Part shown: piece by piece, positions 33,141 to 41,446 of the stretch
Position numbering within the stretch: position 1 is the stretch's first letter
Layout: each line of letters opens with the position of its first letter
Source of the DNA: Azospirillum sp. 412522
GTDB taxonomy: Bacteria; Pseudomonadota; Alphaproteobacteria; Azospirillales; Azospirillaceae
Reading direction: 5' to 3'
Assembly: GCF_019805165.1 (NCBI RefSeq)
Contig: NZ_RWIJ01000015.1
Coordinates: 71,435-135,434, forward strand
DNA length: 64,000 bases
Program-made: the position numbers and the translations under genes
Notes under the pieces: model-generated
What the model saw: only the letters and a program-made list of their open reading frames with translations
The model's database searches: none
Told to the model about the DNA's origin: nothing

Positions 33141-34189
33141 CGCCAGCCGATCCCTTCGCCTGTCCCCTGGTCTTTCCCGGTGCTGCGCCACGCCGCCCCC
33201 AGCTGCCGGCGCATGAGCCGCAGGGCGGAGACCTCGCCCAGCAGACCCTTCGGCAGCAGCAGGATGGAGAGGAACATCACCAGCCCGACCATGATGTTGC
33301 GGAAGTCGCCCAGGCCGCGCAGCCCTTCCGGCAGCAGGATCAGCAGCAGCGCGCCGATGATCGCGCCGGGCAGGCTGCCCAGGCCGCCGACCACCACCAT
33401 CGCCAGGATCAGGATGGATTCCGAGAACTTGAAGTCGCCGGGCGAGATGTAGCCGGTCATGTGCGCCCACAGGCTGCCCGCCACCCCGGCGAAGAAGGCC
33501 GACAGGGTGAAGGCCTCCATCTTCAGCCGCACGGTGCGCACCCCCATGGCGTCGGCGCACTGGTCGTCCTCGCGGATCGAGCGCAGGGCGTTGCCGTAGT
33601 AGGAATGGCTGAGCCGGCTGATGGCGACGACCGACAGCGTCACCACCGCCGCCACCGTGTAGTAGGTGGCGAGACGGCCGGACAGGCTGACGCCGAACAG
33701 CTCGAACCCCCGGGTGACGATGATGCCGTTGGGGCCCTTGGTGAAATCGACCCAGTTCAGCATGACCAGATACAGCATCTGCCCGATGGCGAGCGTCGCC
33801 ACGGCGAAATAGATGCTGACCAGCCGCATCGTCGGCAGCGCCACCAGGAAGGCGACCAGCGCCGCCACCAGACCGGACAGCGGCAGGGTGACGGTGAAGC
33901 CCAGACCCAGCTTGGAGGTCAGCAGAGCCGCGGTGTAGGCGCCGACGCCGTAGAAGGCGGCGTGCCCCAGATGCAGCAGCCCGGCCACCCCCGTCACCAG
34001 ATGCATGGAGGCGGACAGCAGGACGAAGATCAGCGCCAGATTGGCGATCTGGTAGAAATAGCCGCGGTCGAAGCCGGCCAGCAGCGCCGGCAGGGCGGCG
34101 AAGACCAGCAGCGCGATCAGGAGCGGAACCAGCCGGCCCCGGCGGCGGTCCAGCCGGTCGGCTGTCGCGACAGTCTCAGACGCGTTCAC
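33137..34189 (-). CDS. livM: Branched-chain amino acid-type ABC transporter permease LivM
   Basis: A 350-residue permease with eight to ten hydrophobic segments. The family signature GVAGLLHLGHAAFYGVGAYTAALL sits near residues 65-90 and the ATPase-contact region SIREDDQCADAMGV lies past the centre. A charged 20-residue N-terminus precedes the first helix. It overlaps livH by 14 bases and livG by four. Confidence 0.92.
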   Translation of the reverse strand: MNASETVATADRLDRRRGRLVPLLIALLVFAALPALLAGFDRGYFYQIANLALIFVLLSASMHLVTGVAGLLHLGHAAFYGVGAYTAALLTSKLGLGFTVTLPLSGLVAALVAFLVALPTMRLVSIYFAVATLAIGQMLYLVMLNWVDFTKGPNGIIVTRGFELFGVSLSGRLATYYTVAAVVTLSVVAISRLSHSYYGNALRSIREDDQCADAMGVRTVRLKMEAFTLSAFFAGVAGSLWAHMTGYISPGDFKFSESILILAMVVVGGLGSLPGAIIGALLLILLPEGLRGLGDFRNIMVGLVMFLSILLLPKGLLGEVSALRLMRRQLGAAWRSTGKDQGTGEGIGWR

Positions 34190-35090
34190 GGCGCGCTCCG
34201 AACAAACCGTTGGGGAAGAAGATCAGGGTCAGGATCAGGAAGCCGTAGGCCACCATGTCCGACCAGCCCGACGAGACGAAGGTCGTCGCCATGCTCTCCG
34301 AGATGCCGAGGATCAGCGCGCAGATCACCGCGCCGGGAATGGAGGACAGGCCGCCCATCACCATGGCGACGAAGGCCTTGATGCCGGGGGTGAAGCCCAT
34401 GGCAGGGAAGACGGCGCCGTAATAGAGCCCCATCAGGATGCCGGCCGCCGCCCCCATCATCGACCCGACGACGAAGGTGGTGATGATGGTCCGATCCGTG
34501 TCGATGCCCACATACTTGGCGCCGAGCGGGTTGTTGGACACCGCGCGGATCGCCAGCCCGACGCGGGTGCGGGTCAGCAGATATTGCAGGCCGATCAGCA
34601 TGGCGGCGGCGACGCCGAAGATGATGAAGTCGCCGGTCACCAGGATCACCGGACCGACGCGCACCGGCGTGTTGATCAGATAGTCGAAGGGGACCGAGCG
34701 CATCTGCGATCCGAAGACGATCTCCAGCGCCTCGCGCACCACGATGGACACCGCCAGCGAGGAGAGCAGGGTCGATTCCCGCATCGCCCGCGACTTCAGC
34801 GACGCCTCGTCGGTGAAGCGGCGGAACGGCTTGAAGGCGAGGCGCTCCAGCGAGAAGCCGGCCAGCGCCCCGACGGCCAGCGCGCCCAGGATCACCGCCA
34901 CGATGGGCGGCGCCGTCGCCGAGATCAGCACGAGGCCGGCGAAGGCGCCCAGCGTGTAGATTTCGCCGTGGGCGAAGTTGACGACGTTCAGCACGCCGAA
35001 GATCAGCGTGAAGCCGATTGCCATCAGCGCGTAGGTCATGCCCAGCGACAGGCCGATGGCGAGCTGCTGGAGATAATAGGGATCGAACAT
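34176..35090 (-). CDS. livH: Branched-chain amino acid-type ABC transporter permease LivH
   Basis: A 304-residue permease. The first helix region carries the family signature LSLGMTYALMAIGFTLIFGVLNVVNFAHGEIY, and the ATPase-contact loop is IRAVSNNPLGAKYVGID. About eight helices. It follows the binding-protein gene by 47 bp. Confidence 0.93.
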   Translation of the reverse strand: MFDPYYLQQLAIGLSLGMTYALMAIGFTLIFGVLNVVNFAHGEIYTLGAFAGLVLISATAPPIVAVILGALAVGALAGFSLERLAFKPFRRFTDEASLKSRAMRESTLLSSLAVSIVVREALEIVFGSQMRSVPFDYLINTPVRVGPVILVTGDFIIFGVAAAMLIGLQYLLTRTRVGLAIRAVSNNPLGAKYVGIDTDRTIITTFVVGSMMGAAAGILMGLYYGAVFPAMGFTPGIKAFVAMVMGGLSSIPGAVICALILGISESMATTFVSSGWSDMVAYGFLILTLIFFPNGLFGARRERV

Positions 35091-35137
35091 GCGGGCTCTG
35101 TCGCTGGAGTGGGTGCTGAAGATCGGGTGCCGGAGCC

Positions 35138-36247
35138 TCAGTCGGCGACCGGAACGAAGGCGCCGCCCTTGACCTCGACCTTCACCAGCTCCTTCTCGGC
35201 CTCGCGGTCGGCGTTGAAGGTCGTCTTGCCGGTCACGCCGGGGAAGTCCTTCGTCTGGGCCAGCGCGTCGCGCACCTTCTCGCGGGTCGGGGCGGGCGAG
35301 GCCTTCTCGACCGCCGCCAGCATGATGCGCACGGCATCATAAGCCTGGGCCGGGAACTGGCCGGGTACCGCGCCGTCGGACCGCTTCTTCCACTCGTCGA
35401 CGAAATGCTGGACGTTCGGCGACGGGTCGGTCGGCAGGAAGTTGGAGGTCAGGTGCACGCCCTCCGCCGCGCCGCCGGCCAGTTCGATCAGCTTCGGGCT
35501 GTAGGCCGCCGAGGTCGAATAGACCGGCGTCTTGATGCCGAGCTGCTGGAGCTGGCGCAGGAACTGCGCGCCGTCCTCGTAGAAGAAGCCGGTGTAGATC
35601 GCGTCGGGCTTCGCGCGCTCGATCTTGCTGATCAGCGAACGGTAGTCCTTCAGGCCGCGGTTGAAGAATTCCGAGAAGGCGACGGTGCCGCCGTTGGCCT
35701 TCACCGCGTCGGAGAAGCCGCCGACCACCGACTGGCCCCAATCGGTCTGCTCGGCGATCACCGCGACGTTCTTGAAGCCCTTGGACGCCATCCACTTGGC
35801 GTTGTAGGGGCCTTCCTGCGCCTGGGTGGCGATGTTGCGGAACTGGTACTTGGAGATCTTGGCGTAGTCGGGATGGGAGGCGGTCTGCGACAGCTGCGGC
35901 ATGCCGGCCTCCTTGTAGACCTGCGCCGCCGCCATCGACACGCCCGAGGTGAAGTCGCCGAGCACGCCGACGATCTCCTTGTCGTCCACGAACTTGCGGG
36001 CGATGTTGGTGCCTTCCTTGGCGTCGGACCGGCTGTCCTCGAAAACGATCTCGACCTTGAACGGCTTGCCGGCGGCGTTGAACTCGGCCAGCGCGATCTC
36101 GGCGGCCTTGCGGAAATCCTGGCCGTACTGGGCGGTGTCGCCGGTCAGCGGCAGCTGGTAGCCGAGCTTGACCGTGTCGGCGGCGAAGGCCGAGCCGGCG
36201 ATCCCGGCGGCGGTGAGGGTCGTGAGCGCAAGGAGGCGGAGAGTCAT
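35138..36247 (-). CDS. LivK-type periplasmic binding protein
   Basis: A 369-residue binding protein with a Sec signal peptide (MTLRLLALTTLTAAGIAGSAFA, cleavage near 22) and a type I binding fold opening KLGYQLPLTGDTAQYGQDFRK. It contains KEAGMPQLSQTASHPDY in the ligand cleft and the operon neighbours supply the rest of the transporter. It is the most upstream of the five transporter genes, probably the most highly expressed. Its ligand defines the pathway of the block and is unknown; neighbours suggest a hydroxylated or cyclic amino compound. Confidence 0.92.
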   Translation of the reverse strand: MTLRLLALTTLTAAGIAGSAFAADTVKLGYQLPLTGDTAQYGQDFRKAAEIALAEFNAAGKPFKVEIVFEDSRSDAKEGTNIARKFVDDKEIVGVLGDFTSGVSMAAAQVYKEAGMPQLSQTASHPDYAKISKYQFRNIATQAQEGPYNAKWMASKGFKNVAVIAEQTDWGQSVVGGFSDAVKANGGTVAFSEFFNRGLKDYRSLISKIERAKPDAIYTGFFYEDGAQFLRQLQQLGIKTPVYSTSAAYSPKLIELAGGAAEGVHLTSNFLPTDPSPNVQHFVDEWKKRSDGAVPGQFPAQAYDAVRIMLAAVEKASPAPTREKVRDALAQTKDFPGVTGKTTFNADREAEKELVKVEVKGGAFVPVAD

Positions 36248-36300
36248 GGCGGGGACACCTTCTTTTTCTACGTCGTTGCGGGCTTCGCTGGGAAGCGCGT

Positions 36301-36798
36301 CTATTCGGTGGGCTGGGCGCCGGGCAGGACCTTCAGCCGGCAACAGCCCTCGTCGCCCGGCTTCCAGGTCTCGCCCTTGAAGACGAAGCCGGCCGCCTCG
36401 AACAGCCCGCCGTCGATGGCGCCGGCCATCCTGCACAGCAGTTCCAGATCGGCGTCGGAACGGCCCTGGGCCTGCCACGCCTCCTTCAGCGGGCAGCGGT
36501 GGAAGTGGATCTCCAGCGCTTCGCCGTCGCAGCGCTTGATCTCGGGCGCGAACATGCTGTCGCGGTTGGGGATGCCGTCGAGGAAGGCGTGGCACAGGCC
36601 GGTCAGGTCGTCGGGGCCATGGCCCGCATACTTGACGCCCATCGCTTCGCCGAGGCGGCGGGTGGCTTCCTGTCCGACCTCCAGCGCCGTGCCGGTGCCG
36701 AAACGCTCGCGCAGCACGTCGAACATGTGGGCGTAGGACGCCGCGCGCATGCCGTAGGCGTTGCGCAGGAGGGTCGGGTAATCGGGGCTGTCGGCCAT
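36301..36798 (-). CDS. L-2-amino-thiazoline-4-carboxylic acid hydrolase-like protein (copy 1)
   Basis: A 165-residue protein of the ATC-hydrolase family. The central segment HFHRCPLKEAWQAQGRSDAD and the C-terminal KPGDEGCCRLKV match the family, with the paired cysteine near the end. It is distinct from the copy at 31145-31636, and the two flank the Liv transporter genes. It lies 19 bp after the FAD oxidoreductase gene. The type reaction is ring opening by hydrolysis; a role in opening a cyclic imine produced by the neighbouring oxidase is a reasonable hypothesis. Confidence 0.75.
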   Translation of the reverse strand: MADSPDYPTLLRNAYGMRAASYAHMFDVLRERFGTGTALEVGQEATRRLGEAMGVKYAGHGPDDLTGLCHAFLDGIPNRDSMFAPEIKRCDGEALEIHFHRCPLKEAWQAQGRSDADLELLCRMAGAIDGGLFEAAGFVFKGETWKPGDEGCCRLKVLPGAQPTE

Positions 36799-36817
36799 GC
36801 TTGCCGTCTCCTTGACG

Positions 36818-38137
36818 TTAGATTTCGCGGGCGTCGTTCCAGCGGTACTGCAGGATCTTCAACGGCCCGATGCGTTGCAGCAGGGCGTTGAAGGGCAGGG
36901 GTGTCGGCGGGGTGAAGGGCAGGGCGAGATCCTTCGGATCCCGGCCGATGGCGGCGCGCGCCAGCTCCCGCCCCAGCGAGACCGACAGCGCCACGCCGCG
37001 CCCGTTGCAGCCGGCCCAGGCGAAGCCGTTAGGCCCCAGCCGGTGGACGCGGGGGAAATAGTCGGTGGTCATGGCGATGCGGCCGTTCCACACATGGTCG
37101 AAGGTGACACCGTCCAGCGCCGGGTACAGGCCGGCCAGACGGGCGCCGACGATCCGCTTCAGCCGCTCCGGCCCGTTCACCGGGATCAGCAGCGCGCCGC
37201 CGGTCACCAGCCGGTTGTCGGCGGTGTAGCGCATGAAGCGCAGGTCGCCGTGGGTGTCCGACATCGCCGGACGGCCCGGCAGGATGGTCTTGCGGACAGT
37301 GTCGCCCAGGGGCGCGGTGGCCATCTGCCAGGACAGGACCGGCACCACCTCCGTCCGGATTTCCGGGAAGACGGCGGCGGCATAGCCGTTGGTGCCGAGC
37401 ACCAGCGCGTCGGCGGTCACCACGCCCTGGGGGGTGCGGGCGACCCAGCTGTCGCCCTGCCGCTCCACCGACAGGGCGGGGGAATTGACGTGGACCGCCG
37501 CCCCGGCGGCAGCCGCCTTGGCGGCGAGTCCGCGCACCAGCGCCAGCGGGTTGATGTGCCCGCCGGTCCGGTTCATCCAGCCGCCGAAATAGGCGTCGGT
37601 GCCGAGGATGGCGGAGACGGCGGCGCGGTCGAGCAGCTCGACGTCGGCGCCGTGGCGGCCCCATTGCGCCGCCCGGCGCTCGGCGATCCTGATGCGGCCC
37701 GGCGAATGCACCGGCTGGACCCAGCCGGTCTGCTCCGCCGCGCAGTCGATGCCGAGACGGCGCACCAGATCGAACAGGGTGGAGGCGCTGTCGCGGATCA
37801 ACCCGACGAAGCGCCCGCCGGCCTCTTCGCCGAATCGGGCGACGAGATCGGCGGGGTCGGGACGGGTCAGGGTCGGGATGACCTGTCCGTTGTTGCGGCC
37901 CGAAGCGCCGCGGCCGAGTTCGGACGCTTCCAGCACCACGACACGGCTGCCGGCCTCCGCCGCGTGCAGGGCGGCCGACAGGCCGGTGAAGCCGCCGCCG
38001 ATCACCAGCACGTCGGCCCGCACGCTCTCCCGCAACACCGGCAGTGCCGGCGGCGGCGGGGCGGTGGCCTCCCAAAGGGAGTCCGGACGCTGCCAGATTC
38101 CGCCCCGTCCTGGAATGTCCTGCGCTTCGTCCGCCAC
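36818..38137 (-). CDS. FAD-dependent amine oxidoreductase (DAO family)
   Basis: A 439-residue flavoprotein. The FAD-binding motif is VLVIGGGFTGLSAALHAAEAG with VVLEASELGRGASGRNNG next, and the C-terminal FAD/substrate region GFAWAGCNGRGVALS. This is the glycine/D-amino-acid oxidase type that includes gamma-glutamylputrescine oxidase (PuuB/OrdL). It would oxidise a secondary or N-substituted amine, yielding an imine and peroxide or reduced carrier. GTG 38137 is preferred, preceded by AGGCGGA, and gives the usual family length; a longer frame reaches 38254. It opens the second half of the block after a 196-bp gap. Confidence 0.87.
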   Translation of the reverse strand: MADEAQDIPGRGGIWQRPDSLWEATAPPPPALPVLRESVRADVLVIGGGFTGLSAALHAAEAGSRVVVLEASELGRGASGRNNGQVIPTLTRPDPADLVARFGEEAGGRFVGLIRDSASTLFDLVRRLGIDCAAEQTGWVQPVHSPGRIRIAERRAAQWGRHGADVELLDRAAVSAILGTDAYFGGWMNRTGGHINPLALVRGLAAKAAAAGAAVHVNSPALSVERQGDSWVARTPQGVVTADALVLGTNGYAAAVFPEIRTEVVPVLSWQMATAPLGDTVRKTILPGRPAMSDTHGDLRFMRYTADNRLVTGGALLIPVNGPERLKRIVGARLAGLYPALDGVTFDHVWNGRIAMTTDYFPRVHRLGPNGFAWAGCNGRGVALSVSLGRELARAAIGRDPKDLALPFTPPTPLPFNALLQRIGPLKILQYRWNDAREI

Positions 38138-38333
38138 GTCCGCCTGCCCCCGTCCGTTTGCCCGGCTCGGCAAAAACCCGTCAGACCCGATCCGTTTTTG
38201 ACCGGGTCCCTCCGTTTCCTGTCGAACTATGGGACAAACCGCACACGTACGCAATTCCCAAGATTTTTCCGCAGAACTTTTCTTATGTCATGCGACCGAA
38301 TCGGGAATTAATCCGGTTTGTACATGATCTGGA

Positions 38334-39509
38334 TCATGCGGCCTTGGGCAAAACGGTTTCGGCCAGCCGCACCCAATAGCTGGTGCCGATCGGCAGCACC
38401 GCGTCGTTGAAGTCGTAATGCGGGCTGTGCAGGTTGCGCCCCTGGTCCGACGGCCCCGCGCCGACCCAGATGTAGCAGCCCGGCCGCTTCTGCAGCATGA
38501 AGGAGAAATCCTCCGCCCCCATGCTGGGCATCGGATCGAGGTCGAGAGCCTCTTCCCCGACCACGCGGGCCGCCGCCCGCCGGGCCAGTTCCGTTTCCGC
38601 GGCGCTGTTGGTGGTGGGGGGGTAGCGCCGCTCGTAGCGCAGGCTGGCCTCGACGCCGAACCCGCCGGCGATGGCGGTCGCCACCTCGCCCATGCGGCGC
38701 TGGACCAGATCCTGAACCTCCGGCCGGAAGGTCCGGACGGTGCCACGCAGCACGGCGGTGGCGGGAAGGACGTTCCACGTGTCGCCGGCGTGGAACTGGG
38801 TGACGCTGACCACGGCGGAATCGATGGGATGGACGCTGCGGCTGGCGATGGTCTGGAGCGCGGAGACGATCTGGCTGCCGACCATGATGGTGTCGGTTCC
38901 CATATGCGGCATGCCGGCGTGGGTGCCCTTGCCGGTCAGGGTCAGCTCGAAGATGTCGTAGGCGGCCATCAGCGGGCCGGGGCGCAGCGCGATGCGGCCG
39001 ACCTCCAGCCCCGGCCAGTTGTGCATGCCGAAGACCTGCTCGACGGGGAAGCGGTCGAACAGGCCTTCCTCCACCATCACGCGGCCGCCGCCCTCGTTCT
39101 CCTCCGCCGGCTGGAAGATGAAGGCGATGGTGCCCTGGAACAGGTCGGGATGTTCGCTCAGGTAGCGCGCCGCGCCCAGCAGCATCGCCGTGTGCCCGTC
39201 ATGGCCGCAGGCGTGCATGCGGCCGGGATTGCGCGAGCTGTGGGGCAGGTTGGTTTCCTCGTGGATGTGCAGCGCGTCCATGTCGGCGCGGAAGGCGACC
39301 GAAGGGCCGTCGCCGTTGCGCAGGACCCCGACCACCCCGGTCCTGGCGAGGCCGCGGTGAACCTCCAGCCCGAAGGACGTCAGCTTTTCCGCCACGAAAT
39401 CGCTGGTCCGCCGCTCCTCGAAGGCGGTTTCCGGATGGGCGTGCAGATCGCGCCGCCACGCCGTCATGTCCGCCGTCAGGCCGTCCAGCCCCGTCACCAT
39501 CCCGTCCAT
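38334..39509 (-). CDS. M20 family amidohydrolase (hippurate/N-acyl amino acid hydrolase type)
   Basis: A 391-residue metallo-amidohydrolase of the M20D group. Metal ligands are in HACGHDGHTAML and PAEENEGGG, the dimer domain carries GKGTHAGMPHMGTD, and the family end is MGAEDFSFML. Members cleave N-acyl groups from amino acids. ATG 39509 follows GAGGAAGAG. A 16-bp palindrome (CATGATC-TG-GATCATG, 38323-38338) overlaps its stop. It would release the free amino compound from an acylated precursor for the rest of the block. Confidence 0.9.
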   Translation of the reverse strand: MDGMVTGLDGLTADMTAWRRDLHAHPETAFEERRTSDFVAEKLTSFGLEVHRGLARTGVVGVLRNGDGPSVAFRADMDALHIHEETNLPHSSRNPGRMHACGHDGHTAMLLGAARYLSEHPDLFQGTIAFIFQPAEENEGGGRVMVEEGLFDRFPVEQVFGMHNWPGLEVGRIALRPGPLMAAYDIFELTLTGKGTHAGMPHMGTDTIMVGSQIVSALQTIASRSVHPIDSAVVSVTQFHAGDTWNVLPATAVLRGTVRTFRPEVQDLVQRRMGEVATAIAGGFGVEASLRYERRYPPTTNSAAETELARRAAARVVGEEALDLDPMPSMGAEDFSFMLQKRPGCYIWVGAGPSDQGRNLHSPHYDFNDAVLPIGTSYWVRLAETVLPKAA

Positions 39510-39611
39510 CGTCTCTTCCTCGTGTTTCGCCAAAGCGTTAGCGCAATCCTGCCCAAAATATGCCCGCACCGGAACGATCTTTTCGGCCAAGAGCGTCCGT
39601 CCGGCACCCGG

Positions 39612-40436
39612 TCATCGCTCCTGCGGGGAGGAGAGAAGGCGGCGCGCGGCGCCGCCGCCGGCCGTCGCCCGGCCGAGCAGGGGAGCCGCGGCGGCGACCT
39701 GCGCCACCAGGGCGGCGTTGTCCGGCGCGGTCGAACCGTCGGCCAGGGTCATGTTGTTCTCGAAGCCGACGCGGACATGCCCGCCGAGTCCCGCCGCGGT
39801 GACGGCACAGGCCCCCTCCAGCGCGCCGAAGGCACACACCATCCAGGCGAACCGCCCGGCCGAGGCGGCCAGGAACGGCAGCAGGTCGCAAGGCTGCGAG
39901 CGCTGGCCCGGCGTGTAGCGCCCGAGCACGTAGAGCACGCTGCAGCCGACGTCCGGAATCACCCCGCGGGCGATCAATTCCTCGAAACGCGCCACGTCGC
40001 CGGTGTCGTAGAGGATGTGCTGGACCAGCGTGCCGGCCGCCGCCTGCTCGGCGTAGAAGCGGGCCGCCTCGCGCTCCGACGCGGCGTCCGGCACCAGTTC
40101 CCGCACGGCGGCGGAAAGCGCCTCGGGACGCAGCTCGCGCATGGCCGCCATCTGCCGGGCCGGCGTGTAGAGGCCGACCGCCTCCGTCGTCGCCTGGATC
40201 AGCAGGTCGGGCCCGGCCTCCCGCCGGACGGCGGCGATGGCCGTCCGGTAGGCGTCGGGGTCGAGCGTGTGGCGCCCGGCCGCGTCGCGGACATGCAGGT
40301 GGAGGAGGCCGGCACCGGCTTCCCGGCAGCGCGCCGCCTCGCGGGCGGTTTCCTCAGGGGTGAGCGGGATGGCCGGGTGGTCGGCCTTGCCGCGGCGCGC
40401 CCCGTTCGGGGCGACGGCGATGACCAGCGGAATCAT
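39612..40436 (-). CDS. Beta-keto acid cleavage enzyme (BKACE), second copy
   Basis: A 274-residue DUF849 enzyme. The zinc pair is LLHLHVRD, and HVRVGFENNMTL is the C-terminal signature; it is shorter than the 19385-20323 copy and differs strongly in the pocket region (TTEAVGLYTPARQMA in place of TTGGSLNMTVQER). The family reaction is beta-keto acid plus acetyl-CoA giving acetoacetate plus acyl-CoA. ATG 40436 overlaps the dehydrogenase stop by four bases, which argues strongly that they act in sequence. Confidence 0.9.
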   Translation of the reverse strand: MIPLVIAVAPNGARRGKADHPAIPLTPEETAREAARCREAGAGLLHLHVRDAAGRHTLDPDAYRTAIAAVRREAGPDLLIQATTEAVGLYTPARQMAAMRELRPEALSAAVRELVPDAASEREAARFYAEQAAAGTLVQHILYDTGDVARFEELIARGVIPDVGCSVLYVLGRYTPGQRSQPCDLLPFLAASAGRFAWMVCAFGALEGACAVTAAGLGGHVRVGFENNMTLADGSTAPDNAALVAQVAAAAPLLGRATAGGGAARRLLSSPQER

Positions 40437-41374
40437 GCTTCCCCTCCTGTCGGATGGCGCCCGAGCAGGCGCAGCAGGCCCAGCAGGGCGCGGTCCCGTT
40501 CCGCCTCCAGGTCCTGGACGGTGCGGCCGCCGGCTTCCTCGGCGACCCCCTCGACGATGCGGGCCTGCACCTCGGGTCCGAGGGTCGGATGGCCGAGGGA
40601 TGCCCAGCGGCGCACCTGACTTGGGCCCAGATGTTCGAGATAGTGCGCGATTCCGCCGTCTCCGCCGCCGAGATGATAGGTCATGTGCGGCCCCATCAAC
40701 GCCCAGCGCAGGCCAGGACCCTGGCTGATCGCGGCGTCGATGTCGGCGACGCTGGCGACCCCCTGCTCGACCAGATGCACGGCCTCGCGGTAGAGGGCGG
40801 AACTGAGCCGGTTGGCGATGTGGCCGGGCATCTCGCGGTTCAGCACCACGGGATGCCGGCCCAGCGACCGATAGAAGCGCACCGCCCGCTCGATCACCCC
40901 GGCATCCCCGCCGACGATCTCGACCAGCGGCAGAAGATGCGGCGGATTGAAGGGATGGGCGACCACATGCCGGGCCGGGCTGCGGCAGCCGGCAACGATG
41001 GCGCTGCGGAGAAGGGCCGAGGTGCTGCTCGCCACGATCACGCCGGGCGCGGCCCGGCCATCGATGTCGGCCAGCAGGCGGCGTTTCGTCTCCTCGTTCT
41101 CGGGCGCGTTCTCCTGCACGAACCCGGCCCCCTCCAGGGCGTCGGCGAGCGCGCCGTGGAAGGTCAGCCGCCCGCCGCCCCGGCAGCCGAGTTCGGCCAG
41201 CTGCGCCAGCGCCCGGTCGACGAAGCGCCGGAGACGATCCTGCGCGTCCGGCGCCGGATCGGTGGCGGCGACGTCCAGGCCGTGGGCCAGAAACAGCGCC
41301 GCCCAACTCGCTCCGACGGTGCCGCAGCCGACGACCGCAACCCGCCGGATGACATCGGTGGTGTCCGTGTCCAC
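40433..41374 (-). CDS. L-carnitine/3-hydroxyacyl-CoA dehydrogenase family protein, second copy
   Basis: A 313-residue NAD-dependent enzyme. The Rossmann motif is VAVVGCGTVGASWAALFLAHG, the nicotinamide-side motif FVQENAPENEETKR and the catalytic histidine region VAHPFNPPHLLPLVEIVGG, which matches carnitine dehydrogenases (HPFNP) better than the other copy does. No thioesterase domain is fused. GTG 41374, with GGAAGGGGG upstream, gives the normal length; the frame opens earlier. It would oxidise a beta-hydroxy acid to the keto acid for BKACE. Confidence 0.87.
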   Translation of the reverse strand: MDTDTTDVIRRVAVVGCGTVGASWAALFLAHGLDVAATDPAPDAQDRLRRFVDRALAQLAELGCRGGGRLTFHGALADALEGAGFVQENAPENEETKRRLLADIDGRAAPGVIVASSTSALLRSAIVAGCRSPARHVVAHPFNPPHLLPLVEIVGGDAGVIERAVRFYRSLGRHPVVLNREMPGHIANRLSSALYREAVHLVEQGVASVADIDAAISQGPGLRWALMGPHMTYHLGGGDGGIAHYLEHLGPSQVRRWASLGHPTLGPEVQARIVEGVAEEAGGRTVQDLEAERDRALLGLLRLLGRHPTGGEA

Positions 41375-41408
41375 GTCCCTCGTTCCCCCTTCCTGCAATC
41401 GCGCGAGG

Positions 41409-41434
41409 CCTGCACCGCCCGCCTGCACCGCCCG
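41409..41434. repeat. 13-bp tandem duplication
   Basis: CCTGCACCGCCCG occurs twice head to tail in the gap between the aminotransferase and dehydrogenase genes. It is followed by a short stem CCGCCC/GGGCGG (41428-41442). Confidence 0.85.
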
Positions 41435-41446
41435 GTGGGCGGCGCG

